This document shows positions 14,935-22,814 of a stretch of 34,636 nt of DNA, piece after piece. Made by a program: the position numbers and the translations under genes. The DNA is from Candidatus Poribacteria bacterium (GTDB lineage: Bacteria > Poribacteria > WGA-4E > WGA-3G): the NCBI GenBank assembly GCA_003635185.1, contig PYJA01000002.1:1-34636 (forward strand). Reading direction: 5' to 3'. A model generated the notes under the pieces. That model saw nothing but the letters and a program-made list of their open reading frames with translations. It did no database searches and was not told where the DNA came from. Each line of letters starts with the position of its first letter. Positions within the stretch are counted from its first letter, which is position 1.

Positions 14935-16563
14935 TTACCCGTTTAACCGCATCAAACTATCCGTAATATTCGGCGCAGCGGTTCCAAGTCCGCAAGCACT
15001 TGTTGCCTTCATCACTGCTCCAATTTCCGTAATCAGATCTTTTGATTTCTGATTCAACGGTTCAGACAATAATTCTGTCAGTCTATGCGTGCCGATTCGG
15101 CACGGGAAACACTTTCCACAAGATTCCTCAGCGAAAAATTCCATTGCGTTGTGCGCTACATCAAGCATATCTCGCGTGTCATCAAACACCATAATGCCTG
15201 CTGCACCAAGCATCGCTCCAACTTTTTGGAAACTCGGTTCATCAATCGTGATGTCAAGGTCTTTTTCTCCGATAAACCCACCTGACAGTCCTGCGGAGGT
15301 AATCGCTTGAATTGCACGTCCTTCTTTTGGTCCGACCGCCCATTCGTAAAGTAGTGTCTTTAATGGAAGTCCAAATGGCACCTCGTAATTTCCCGGTTTT
15401 TGTATATCTCCAGAGAGACTAATGATTTTTGTGCCTGCCAGATTTTTATCGTAACTTAGGTTTTTATACCATTCTGCACCGTGTCGCAAAATCTGCGTAG
15501 CGGCGGCAAGTGTCTCCACGTTGTTTACGACAGTAGGTAGATTTTCAAAACCGTGCGTCACAGGGTAAGGTGGGCGATTTCTCGGAAAAGGGTGTTTTCC
15601 TTCCAAACTGTTCAATAACGAACCTTCTTCACCACAGACATAAGCACCAGCACCACGTCTGGTATAGATATGAAAGTTAAATTGTTTTCCGAGAATAGCA
15701 TCACCGATCAATCCTTCTGCTTCAGCTTCCGCGAGTGCCCGTTCAAGTATTTTTAAGGTTTCTGGATATTCATATCGGAGATAGATAAAGCCGCGCGTCG
15801 CTCCAGTTGCGTAAGCGGCAAGTGTCATGCCTTCAATTACCGAATGTGGTGCATAATCAAGAATAACCCTATCCTTAAAACAACCGGGTTCGCCCTCATC
15901 TGCGTTGCAGACGATTGTTTTCGGTTCACCCGGCGCATTCAGCACCGATTCCCATTTTATGCCTGTGGGAAATCCTGCGCCCCCTCTACCAGCAAGTTGG
16001 CTCTCTTTAAGTATTTCAATAACGTCTTCAGGGGTAAGGGATGTAACCGCGTATTTTAATCCTTCATAGCCACCAGTACGTTGGTAGCCCGCAAACGTCC
16101 TGCGGTTCGGTTCGCGAATCTCTGCAAAGATACATTCTTCACCATCACCTGGGTATGGTGGCGGTAAAGGAGTCCGTTGAACAGAAAGCGTGGTTGCCTG
16201 TTTTCCGGTGAGTACTTGATGCCCTTTTAACACTGGGATACAATCGTCACATCTTCCCGCACACGGCATTGCGGTTGCCCCTTCGGTTTTAAGTGCCTCA
16301 AGAATTTCCAACCCACCTTGCAACCGACAAACAGGTCCAGTACAAACACGTGGAGCATTTTGTCCTGGTGCCTCACGTGCAAAGTGATGGTAAAAAGTTA
16401 AGGTGCCAAAAAGTTCTGCAAGTGGAATTCGAAATCCGACTGCAATGTCACAGAGAGCTGCTTCCGATACAAACCCATCTCTATCATGGAACGCGTGTAA
16501 TATGCTGAGCAATGGCGCAGGCGCGTCACGCCAATTGGCAATCAATTCTGCATTCGTTGGCAT
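14935..16563 (-). CDS. NuoE-NuoF fusion: NADH-oxidising flavoprotein (HoxF/FdsB-like)
   Basis: The protein has 542 aa. Residues 1-120 form a NuoE-like thioredoxin-fold domain with the four [2Fe-2S] ligands C74, C79, C101 and C105. From about 150 on it is NuoF-like: FMN/NADH site GRGGAGFPTG (192-201), CNADEGEPGCFKDR, and [4Fe-4S] ligands C482, C485, C488 and C524. It should take electrons from or give them to NAD(H). No nuoG, hydrogenase or formate dehydrogenase genes are alongside, so it is an orphan here; such fusions occur in HoxF diaphorases, formate dehydrogenase beta subunits and NuoF-like proteins. A GGAGAGA ribosome site precedes ATG 16563. Confidence 0.88.
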   Translation of the reverse strand: MPTNAELIANWRDAPAPLLSILHAFHDRDGFVSEAALCDIAVGFRIPLAELFGTLTFYHHFAREAPGQNAPRVCTGPVCRLQGGLEILEALKTEGATAMPCAGRCDDCIPVLKGHQVLTGKQATTLSVQRTPLPPPYPGDGEECIFAEIREPNRRTFAGYQRTGGYEGLKYAVTSLTPEDVIEILKESQLAGRGGAGFPTGIKWESVLNAPGEPKTIVCNADEGEPGCFKDRVILDYAPHSVIEGMTLAAYATGATRGFIYLRYEYPETLKILERALAEAEAEGLIGDAILGKQFNFHIYTRRGAGAYVCGEEGSLLNSLEGKHPFPRNRPPYPVTHGFENLPTVVNNVETLAAATQILRHGAEWYKNLSYDKNLAGTKIISLSGDIQKPGNYEVPFGLPLKTLLYEWAVGPKEGRAIQAITSAGLSGGFIGEKDLDITIDEPSFQKVGAMLGAAGIMVFDDTRDMLDVAHNAMEFFAEESCGKCFPCRIGTHRLTELLSEPLNQKSKDLITEIGAVMKATSACGLGTAAPNITDSLMRLNG

Positions 16564-16652
16564 CTATCTCTCCAATAGCATATATAGTAAACTTTAGAAT
16601 TAATTGAACATTATAAGCAGTTCGGTCAGAAAACCGATACTAACGCAGACGC

Positions 16653-16711
16653 TGTAGCATAACCTGTTAGGTTGTGTTCCGTTTCTGCACAACCTAACAG
16701 GTTATGCTACA
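16653..16711. repeat. REPIN-like convergent pair: perfect 24-bp inverted repeat
   Basis: Two 24-bp arms (16653-16676 and 16688-16711) are perfectly complementary, separated by 11 nt. Each arm starts with TGTAGC and contains its own small palindrome AACCT-GTT-AGGTT. The design (GTAG plus hairpin, two copies facing each other) is that of REP doublets mobilised by RAYT transposases. A diverged pair is at 26433-26489. Confidence 0.75.
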
Positions 16712-16921
16712 AAATGCCCCTTTAATTCTAAATGTCACCATAACATCTGAAAGCAAACACATTCATAGAAAATTGAGTCTGTAATTAGAGTATCAAATTT
16801 TGAAGTTATGGTCAACTTTTTTGTATACCAAAGCAGGTTATAGTAAAATCCAACGGAATTAGTCGTTTTGGGATTCCACAAATTTTAAAAAAAATAATTT
16901 GACAAAACCCTTCCAATTGTA

Positions 16922-17034
16922 ATACCATTTCTATTAATTTTTGTCTCATTACCGGTTATTAAAAATCAAACGGAGGATGGCACAAACTGGCAGTTTATGG
17001 GACAAAGAGAGACATTATATATCAGAAATGGTAT
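16922..17034. mobile_element. 113-bp inverted-repeat element nested in the 558-bp element
   Basis: ATACCATTTCT (16922-16932) is repeated inverted as AGAAATGGTAT (17024-17034). TGTCTC/GAGAC segments just inside extend the similarity. At its centre, 16982-16999 (ACAAACTGGCAGTTTATG) fits exactly the hairpin consensus RYAANCTNNNAGNTTRYG of the REPIN-like pairs, without the GTAG flank. Confidence 0.45.
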
Positions 17035-17059
17035 AATATCCTTTTAAAATCATGAACTT

Positions 17060-17100
17060 GGTAGAGAGTTTGAGCCGCGCCGCAAGGCGCGGTCTCTACC
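17060..17100. repeat. Two-tier hairpin with a GCAA tetraloop
   Basis: The outer stem GGTAGAGA (17060-17067)/TCTCTACC (17093-17100) encloses a 7-nt one-sided bulge and the inner stem CCGCGCC (17075-17081)/GGCGCGG (17086-17092), closed by GCAA, a GNRA tetraloop. It begins with GTAG like the other palindromes. No T-run follows, so it is not an ordinary terminator. Confidence 0.6.
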
Positions 17101-17411
17101 ACTCACCGACTCAAACCTGAAAATCATCAGCAAAAAATTAGACGAAACTATTTTTGGATCTCTTCTGCTGCGTTAAGTAGTCTATCGCAATATCTATAAA
17201 AAGTTGTGAAATCGCACCCGCAATTGCTTTCAGTCCTAAATCTAAAACGATTAATCTCATTTTGTCTATTTTGTCTTGTTTATTTAGGGGGTTACAACCC
17301 TCTAATTACTTATCTAAATTGTCCCATATTTTTGTGATTAAAACAAGCGATAAATGCAGTCTATATCTATGTTTAGAGCAATTTTAGTTAATCCCGAAAC
17401 GACTAATTCCG

Positions 17412-17513
17412 AATGACAATAGCATGCCTACTGACATTAGACCCACTGGAGAAAAGGATATTACCAAATTTGAAAATTTACAGACACAATTGGCTGAATC
17501 AGATTCAACTTAG
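17412..17513 (+). pseudogene. Remnant: C-terminal end of a second HigA-like antitoxin
   Basis: The frame read from 17424 to TAG 17513 (29 codons) aligns without gaps to the last 29 codons of the antitoxin gene region 18321-18410. There are 7 identical residues out of 18 up to the antitoxin's stop codon, then ten identical residues (QTQLAESDST) and the same TAG. The upstream codons (AATGACAATAGC) may still be homologous, and the similarity ends where the right TIR of the 558-bp element ends (17411). The rest of the gene is missing. Confidence 0.65.
17481..17513 (+). repeat. 33-bp direct repeat, copy 1 (partner at 18378-18410)
   Basis: The 33 bases beginning CAGACACAATTGGCTGAATC are identical at 17481-17513 and 18378-18410, 897 bp apart, and flank the small ORF and the HigBA-like pair. 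The sequence upstream of each copy is similar but diverged (about 42 of 57 bases). Confidence 0.9.
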
Positions 17514-17530
17514 GAAGAGAGGAGATTATA

Positions 17531-17638
17531 ATGGCTGAACAACACCACGAACTCGCTCATGTTTTTATTGAATCATCACAGACTGTTAACGATGCACGAG
17601 GTGCTGCCGCACGCGACTTCAATAGCAATTTAGGTTAA
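17531..17638 (+). CDS. Possible 35-aa ORF with a good ribosome site
   Basis: ATG 17531 to TAA 17638 encodes MAEQHHELAHVFIESSQTVN and 15 more residues. GGAG at 17521-17524 within AGAGAGGAGA is 6 nt before the ATG. No family is recognised. It lies between the antitoxin remnant and the toxin gene and may be a fragment of a lost gene. Confidence 0.3.
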   Translation: MAEQHHELAHVFIESSQTVNDARGAAARDFNSNLG

Positions 17639-17670
17639 ACTAATACTTGGCAGCAAAAAGAAATCATTTA

Positions 17671-18009
17671 ATGCGTAACACACAGCCGCGAGAAATAGAA
17701 ACTTACCGAACGCAAAACGGGCGTGAACCTTTCACGGAATGGTTTAACGCAATTCGAGATACAAGAACACAAACCAGAATTCGAGGACGACTTGACCGGC
17801 TTGAAAAAGGGAATTTTGGCGATTGCGAATCTGTTGGTAGCGGTATCTTTGAGCTGCGGATGCATTTTGGACCAGGCTATCGCATCTACTTTGGTGAAGT
17901 GGAGAGAACAATCGTCCTTTTGCTCTGTGGTGGGGATAAGTCAACGCAGGCACAAGATATCCAACGCGCAAAAACCTATTGGTTAGAATATAAGGAGGAA
18001 CACCGATGA
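17671..18009 (+). CDS. HigB/RelE-like toxin (Gp49-type addiction module killer)
   Basis: The protein has 112 aa from ATG 17671; the TTG-initiated longer frame from 17647 adds only eight residues. Family marks are GREPFTEWFNAIRD, RIRGRLDRLEKGNFGDCESVG, ELRMHFGPGYRIYFG and LLLCGGDKSTQAQDIQRAKTYW, the classic block of the phage Gp49-like/HigB killer family (RelE superfamily). Members cleave mRNA on the ribosome. The gene comes first and overlaps the antitoxin start by ATGA (4 bases), the toxin-first order typical of higBA. Confidence 0.85.
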   Translation: MRNTQPREIETYRTQNGREPFTEWFNAIRDTRTQTRIRGRLDRLEKGNFGDCESVGSGIFELRMHFGPGYRIYFGEVERTIVLLLCGGDKSTQAQDIQRAKTYWLEYKEEHR

Positions 18010-18377
18010 GAAAGTACCGAAAATGGCGAGAGATAATAATAGAGCAACTTGCCGCCGATTGGAACGCGGCACTTGACTATATTCAATTCGCAATAGAAGA
18101 ATATCAAATTGATAAAGACACTCCTGTCCTTCTGCTGTCGCTCCGAACCTTTATAGAATCGCAGGGCGGGATTGCTGAACTTGCCAAGAAAACCGGCATG
18201 AATGAGGAAATGCTCTCAAAAACACTCTCATGTGAGAAAGCACCGCGGATTAACGTGCTTGCAAATATCCTTACTGCACTTGGATGTCGACTTGCAATTG
18301 AACCATTAAAAGACATGGGTATGTCCGCTGACATGAAACTCACTGGAGATACAGAAATTCCAAAATTTGCAGATTAA
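18006..18377 (+). CDS. HigA-like HTH antitoxin, C-terminally shortened
   Basis: The protein has 123 aa. The centre carries a helix-turn-helix (GGIAELAKKTGMNEEMLSKTLS, then PRINVLANILTALGCRLAIEP) as in the addiction-module antidote family paired with Gp49-like toxins. AAGGAGGA lies upstream of ATG 18006, and the start overlaps the toxin stop. The gene ends at TAA 18375-18377, but the same frame continues for ten sense codons to a TAG at 18410, and these match the tail of the remnant at 17412-17513 exactly. The TAA corresponds to TTA (Leu) there, so one base change may have shortened the protein. Confidence 0.82.
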   Translation: MRKYRKWREIIIEQLAADWNAALDYIQFAIEEYQIDKDTPVLLLSLRTFIESQGGIAELAKKTGMNEEMLSKTLSCEKAPRINVLANILTALGCRLAIEPLKDMGMSADMKLTGDTEIPKFAD

Positions 18378-18410
18378 CAGACACAATTGGCTGAATCAGA
18401 TTCAACTTAG
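18378..18410 (+). repeat. 33-bp direct repeat, copy 2
   Basis: Identical to 17481-17513. It begins immediately after the antitoxin stop codon and ends at the former TAG stop in the same frame. Confidence 0.9.
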
Positions 18411-18454
18411 TAAGGACTTACGCAGTTTCTCTTAAAGTCCCCTTATATGAAGAT

Positions 18455-18489
18455 TAGACATTATATAAATTTAATTTATATAATGTCTA
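18455..18489. repeat. 35-bp perfect AT-rich palindrome
   Basis: TAGACATTATATAAATT (18455-18471) is followed by one T and then its exact reverse complement (18473-18489). It lies between the convergent antitoxin and SOD-like genes. There is no GC-rich stem or T-tract, so it does not look like a normal terminator. It could be a fused inverted-repeat end or a cruciform-forming site. Confidence 0.75.
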
Positions 18490-18514
18490 TTGAGTGCTTG
18501 AATTTTAAAAGAAA

Positions 18515-19078
18515 TTATTCCGTGAGAGTTATGACACCACAACTCACTTGTGTGCCATCTGCTAAATCACCAGAGCCAACCTGTTCATGAATAACTAATA
18601 CTTTACCGAGTATATCGGTTTCTGAATTGGTGTCAATGGTCAAGTCAGTGGTGTAATCCTGGTCCCCCATGCCATCTTCGTCAGTTGTAAAAGAATAGGA
18701 TTTAAAAGCTTCAACATCCCAGATACTACCAGGTGTTTCGCAACTGTCGCCTGAATAGATATATGCTGCGTACTTGCGGCCAGGGCCCGCATTCTGAATC
18801 TTAACATCAAAGCTCAGAATTGTACCTGATTCTACGGTATATTCCGCAAAAGTAGCTTCACCGGTGATTCCACTTCCATTCTTTCCATCAAGCGTTACCG
18901 TAATTGTTCGATTTAGATCAACGGTGCTAAATAAGTCAAGAACTTCTCTTGTTGAAACATTTTCACAACCTATAGTGAAACACACCGTGAAAATGAGAGC
19001 AGCTAACACACATAACGTCTTATTATTCAATTTAAGGGCGTTTTGTGTGGCTATACAAGACACTAAATTTTTGTACAT
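18515..19078 (-). CDS. Lipoprotein with a Cu/Zn-SOD-like domain lacking most metal ligands
   Basis: The protein has 187 aa. A hydrophobic segment ends in FTIGC (C38), a lipobox-like site. The domain from about 58 on follows Cu/Zn superoxide dismutase: GSGITGEATF, the strand KYAAYIYSGDSCETPG where SOD has the H-x-H-E-x-G-D-x-C region, and ILGKVLVIHEQVGSGDLADG with VSCGVITL at the end. The disulfide cysteines (C113, C180) and the distal His (H164) are kept, but both His of the H-x-H pair are Tyr (Y106, Y108) and no bridging His is seen. It is therefore unlikely to be an active SOD and is more likely a structural or binding protein anchored in a membrane. Confidence 0.65.
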   Translation of the reverse strand: MYKNLVSCIATQNALKLNNKTLCVLAALIFTVCFTIGCENVSTREVLDLFSTVDLNRTITVTLDGKNGSGITGEATFAEYTVESGTILSFDVKIQNAGPGRKYAAYIYSGDSCETPGSIWDVEAFKSYSFTTDEDGMGDQDYTTDLTIDTNSETDILGKVLVIHEQVGSGDLADGTQVSCGVITLTE

Positions 19079-19430
19079 TTTGAATCTTTCCTTTCTTTCG
19101 CCAGAATCTGGCGGTTTTGGTTAATTTGTCTCCGTTTTGGAAACTTCATTTATTTCAATAGAAGAGATATGCCCTTGCCTCGGGTCCTCCAAATAAAATA
19201 ATATCTGGCTAAACTTCAGGTGCCCTATGAGTTTGTGACTGAAAACATTGGACATATCTCGTATCTCATATCCTCGTACAACGAGGATGTTCTTTAAGTT
19301 ATACTTAACTTCTTATACGGTGGATTCTTTCTCTACACGCGTCCACCTGTCGCGAGGCCTTAAAGTCTTTACTAAAAATATGTACACAACTCACTTGTAA
19401 ATGCTGAATTCCGTAAGCGCGGGCTAAGCA
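19079..19430. other. Gene-free spacer with two short hairpins
   Basis: No credible reading frame was found. ATCCTCGT (19270-19277)/ACGAGGAT (19281-19288) and TTAAGT-TAT-ACTTAA just downstream form small hairpins near 19270-19310. Neither has a T-tract on the minus strand, so a terminator for the sigma-propeller gene is not established. Confidence 0.5.
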
Positions 19431-22400
19431 TTATTTTTCTGCCTTGGTCAGAGGCATATCTGGAAAATCTTCAAGTCTAATAAGCTGCAAACCGCTGTTT
19501 TCGGTGCCGACATAAAGGACACCATTGGCAACAGCAATAGATGTAGCATCGTCCGGAATTTCTGGCGTAATTCGTTCCCAAGTGCTATCCGTACTTGTCA
19601 ATCTATAAACCCCACCCTGTGCATTTTTTGAAGAACTTACTGCATATAAAGTTGTGCCGTCCAGAGCAAAACGGTCAATCAGGAGTTGTTGTCCATCTGA
19701 ATCAGTGATGATGTTCCATTTAGCACCATCGCTTGAGGACAAAGCTTCTTTGTCAGTTGCTACATAAACAGTTTCGTCAGTGATAAGTATCTGCTTAAAA
19801 AAATTAACAGATATCGGTAGCGGTACGGTTTTCCAATTCTTTCCTCTATCAACAGAGTGAAGTAGAATACCATCCGGTTTACCAACATAGGTAGTGTCCC
19901 CAGAAACGTCTAATTTGAAACTATGAAACTTGCTACTCTTAAGAGAACTAAGGTTCGCTATGTCGCGAGTATCTTCTATCTTGGTATCGTACCAACTTGC
20001 ATCGTTGTTCACTTGGGATTCAGAGTGCCAGATTAAAAGTTTCTGTCTGTGTTCAACATAGAAGGTGTTACCACTGACAGCAAATCCGCCAAAGATATCT
20101 GTCCCCATGCTAAGGAAATTTTTTATAAAATTATTGGCATTTTCCTTAATATCCTCTCCCTCTTTAATATCCTCTTCCTCTTTACCATCATCCTCTATAG
20201 ATGTCTGCATTGCCTTCATGAATGCTGTGAAACTCTTTTCACCAAAGGTAGGAACACCTTGGATCGGGAGAAGCGCTCTATTTTCTTCGTTTAAGTAGAA
20301 AAAAATCAATTCAAATCCTATGTATCCTTTTGCGTAAAGGATTCCATCTGCTTCTGTTATCTGTTGTATATTTATATTTACCTTGGTCAGTGGTATTTTT
20401 TTCTTCATAAAAGTGATATGCATATCACTTGATTCTACAGGAATTGCTTTCCATGATTGCCCACCGTCGGTTGATGTAATAAGTTTTTTATCTGCTACTG
20501 CGTAGAGTTTATTATTAAAAACAGTTAGATTTTGTATGTTGCCACCTAATCCCGCATTAAATCGTTTCCACGAATTGCCGCTATCGGTTGACCGGCGGAT
20601 TCCGTTATTATCCCCTACATAAAATTGGGACTTGACATCTGTGGATTGTTGATGAGAGGATTCATTACTACTTTGGACTTTCAAGGCAGCAACAGAATTT
20701 GGGTTTGTGAGTTTTACTAAAGGTACCGTTATCCAAGTTTTTCCCTCATCCGTTGAGCGTACAGTGTTGGACGCGGGCACTATTAATAACATAACCGTTT
20801 TTTCTTTAGCAACAATCTTGTTTATTACCACCGCATATTCATTTTGAATAACGTTTGTCGGCGTAATATCTGTCCATGAATTGCCGCGATCTGTTGATCG
20901 AAAAACTGACCATAAAGACTTTTTACTCATCATAACCTTTAATGTAGTCCCAATATCCATAAAATTCTTCATATCCGCCGAAATTTTGAGAAGTCCTGCC
21001 ACAACGTAAAGGCGGTGTCCTGCTACTGCAAATGCATGAATAGATTTAGATTCCGCTACCGGTAACTTTTCCCACACACCTGATCTATCAAGACCATCTT
21101 CCGAATTCGGTTCCAGATTGAAGCGGAAAAGGCCTCTATTAGTTCCAGCAAATAGTGCGTTTTCAACGGATGTTAATGCATAAATTTTTCTTCTTTTTAA
21201 ACCGTTGTTTAGGGGTATCCAAGAGACTCCTGCATCATTAGAACAGAACACCCCTTGCAGTAGGGCGAGGTAAATTTCAATAGCACCTTGTGCATTATCC
21301 CTTACGATCAAGTCGATAACACGTCCTTTCGGGCGGGGACCGAGAGATTTCCACGTCTTACCCTTATCTTCTGAAGCGAGGACTGCCTCATCAGCCACAA
21401 TATAGAGAGTGCCCCCTTGTTCAGTTATGGGTATGGGCCTTGTAGGGTGCATAGCCGGTAAGTTACTATTTATTAAGCGCCACCTTTGGTTATCAGTTGT
21501 CATGCGATAAAGCCCTATTGGAGTTATCGCAAATAGATCGTTTGTTTTTGTAGCAAATAGTGTAGATACTTGTACCGCTCCAGGAATGTCAAGTTGAGTC
21601 CACCGTTCCGTTGAGAGTGGAAACTCTGTTTCAATTGTTGGAATAACATTGGTAAAGTTCACGTTTTGAGATGTCCCCACTTTTTCACCAGTGCCTTGAC
21701 TTTTACTGGAAATATCAGTGGTTCCGAGTTGATTACGCGAATCAGGTTTTATTTTTCGGGCGATACTAACAGGTGTATCAACGATTTCAACTGTTAACGC
21801 TGATTCGGAATCGAGATCGTACGGTTGGAAAGAGAGGGAAAGGTGTTGGACTCCAAGACCTATTAGTAATAGAACTAAAATAGCGGAGGCGGCAGAAACT
21901 ACCCACGGCACAAAAGGTTTGCTACTTGACGGAACAATAGGATTAACGCGTGCAACTTCCTTCATAATGTCTTGCGTCAATTGTGTTGGGAGTTGGAAAC
22001 TACTGAGGTTTTCGCGAATTATCGCTTCCTCTTTCTTTAAACGGTTGCGCGCACGACTGAGTCGGCTTTTAATCGTATTCGGGGACACACCGAGCATCTT
22101 GCTAATCGCCTCACATGTCATTTCACCGAGATAATGAAGTGCCATGACTGTGCGTTCGCTCTCAGGCAATTTTTGGAGCAGTTTTTGGACAACTTCGCGC
22201 CGGGCTTCAGCCGCTTCAGTGTCTCGTTTTTCTGCCATATAATGTGAATGTGACACTTGATCAATCTCCGCAACGTCAGTAGCTTCTAAAGATTGGATCG
22301 GAAGTTTCTTCTTTCGGTGCCATTCAGTGCATAGGTGAGACGCAATCACATATACCCATCCTGGGAACAAGCTGTGGTCTTTCAAAGTTCTGAGTCTTTG

Positions 22401-22571
22401 ATAAGCTCTGAGAAAAGCGTCCTGCGTAATTTCTTGCGCGATATGAAAATCCCCGATTTTGCGCCATGCAAGCGCGTGAATTCCCTTTTGATATTTTTCA
22501 ACGAGCTCGGTAAATGCCGTTTGATCACCGTCCAATGTCCGCTGAATCAGTTCAGTATCGTTATTTTGCAT
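19431..22571 (-). CDS. ECF-type sigma factor fused to a transmembrane helix and Asp-box beta-propeller
   Basis: The protein has 1046 aa. Residues about 6-90 are sigma region 2 (DAFLRAYQRLRTLKDHS, FPGWVYVIASHL). Residues 125-182 are region 4 (LPESERTVMALHYLGEMTCEA, then SPNTIKSRLSRARNRL). A single hydrophobic helix lies at about 222-244. The remaining 800 residues carry at least eight Asp-boxes (S-x-D-x-G-x-x-W: SEDKGKTW, SNDAGVSW, STDRGNSW, STDEGKTW, STDSGNSW, STDGGQSW, SVDRGKNW), the BNR/sortilin-type propeller. The topology implied is a cytoplasmic sigma factor tethered to an extracytoplasmic propeller. GGAG upstream of ATG 22571 supports the start. No separate anti-sigma gene is adjacent. 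The PorV-SPOR gene is divergent from it across 243 bp. Confidence 0.88.
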   Translation of the reverse strand: MQNNDTELIQRTLDGDQTAFTELVEKYQKGIHALAWRKIGDFHIAQEITQDAFLRAYQRLRTLKDHSLFPGWVYVIASHLCTEWHRKKKLPIQSLEATDVAEIDQVSHSHYMAEKRDTEAAEARREVVQKLLQKLPESERTVMALHYLGEMTCEAISKMLGVSPNTIKSRLSRARNRLKKEEAIIRENLSSFQLPTQLTQDIMKEVARVNPIVPSSSKPFVPWVVSAASAILVLLLIGLGVQHLSLSFQPYDLDSESALTVEIVDTPVSIARKIKPDSRNQLGTTDISSKSQGTGEKVGTSQNVNFTNVIPTIETEFPLSTERWTQLDIPGAVQVSTLFATKTNDLFAITPIGLYRMTTDNQRWRLINSNLPAMHPTRPIPITEQGGTLYIVADEAVLASEDKGKTWKSLGPRPKGRVIDLIVRDNAQGAIEIYLALLQGVFCSNDAGVSWIPLNNGLKRRKIYALTSVENALFAGTNRGLFRFNLEPNSEDGLDRSGVWEKLPVAESKSIHAFAVAGHRLYVVAGLLKISADMKNFMDIGTTLKVMMSKKSLWSVFRSTDRGNSWTDITPTNVIQNEYAVVINKIVAKEKTVMLLIVPASNTVRSTDEGKTWITVPLVKLTNPNSVAALKVQSSNESSHQQSTDVKSQFYVGDNNGIRRSTDSGNSWKRFNAGLGGNIQNLTVFNNKLYAVADKKLITSTDGGQSWKAIPVESSDMHITFMKKKIPLTKVNINIQQITEADGILYAKGYIGFELIFFYLNEENRALLPIQGVPTFGEKSFTAFMKAMQTSIEDDGKEEEDIKEGEDIKENANNFIKNFLSMGTDIFGGFAVSGNTFYVEHRQKLLIWHSESQVNNDASWYDTKIEDTRDIANLSSLKSSKFHSFKLDVSGDTTYVGKPDGILLHSVDRGKNWKTVPLPISVNFFKQILITDETVYVATDKEALSSSDGAKWNIITDSDGQQLLIDRFALDGTTLYAVSSSKNAQGGVYRLTSTDSTWERITPEIPDDATSIAVANGVLYVGTENSGLQLIRLEDFPDMPLTKAEK

Positions 22572-22814
22572 AAAAAGTACTCCAGAGTGGTCCCACTACT
22601 TAATTTAAGTGACGAGTTTTAAATTGCAAAAGGTTGCATTATTTTATAGATTTTATAGCAAATCCAAAAAATTTGCCATCGGAGAATAACATGTGATTGT
22701 GAAATTCTAAGTCGGTTTTCAGATTGTACCCAAGTTTGCAGTTTAGACGTTAAGATTGCAGAGGCAATTTACCTTTTAAAATTTACCATAAGAAAATAGA
22801 TGGAGTTTATAAAA

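Larger units (their letters stand above)
16854..17411. mobile_element. 558-bp non-coding element with 22-bp terminal inverted repeats
   Basis: The left TIR 16854-16875 (CGGAATTAGTCGTTTTGGG...) and right TIR 17390-17411 match as inverted repeats at 21 of 22 positions. No gene-length frame lies inside, so it looks like a MITE or a decayed insertion sequence. It contains a second inverted-repeat element (16922-17034), a REP-type hairpin core (16982-16999) and a GCAA-loop hairpin (17060-17100). No target duplication is clear. Its right end abuts the remnant of an antitoxin gene. Confidence 0.6.

Noticed and set aside
16904..16936. TTGACA at about 16910 followed by TAATAC as a promoter
   Set aside because: The spacer is only about 15 nt and no gene lies downstream for more than 500 bp.
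18375..18410. Stop-codon readthrough of the antitoxin to regain its ten-residue tail
   Set aside because: The context shows nothing that promotes readthrough; a point mutation is the simpler explanation, though not excluded.
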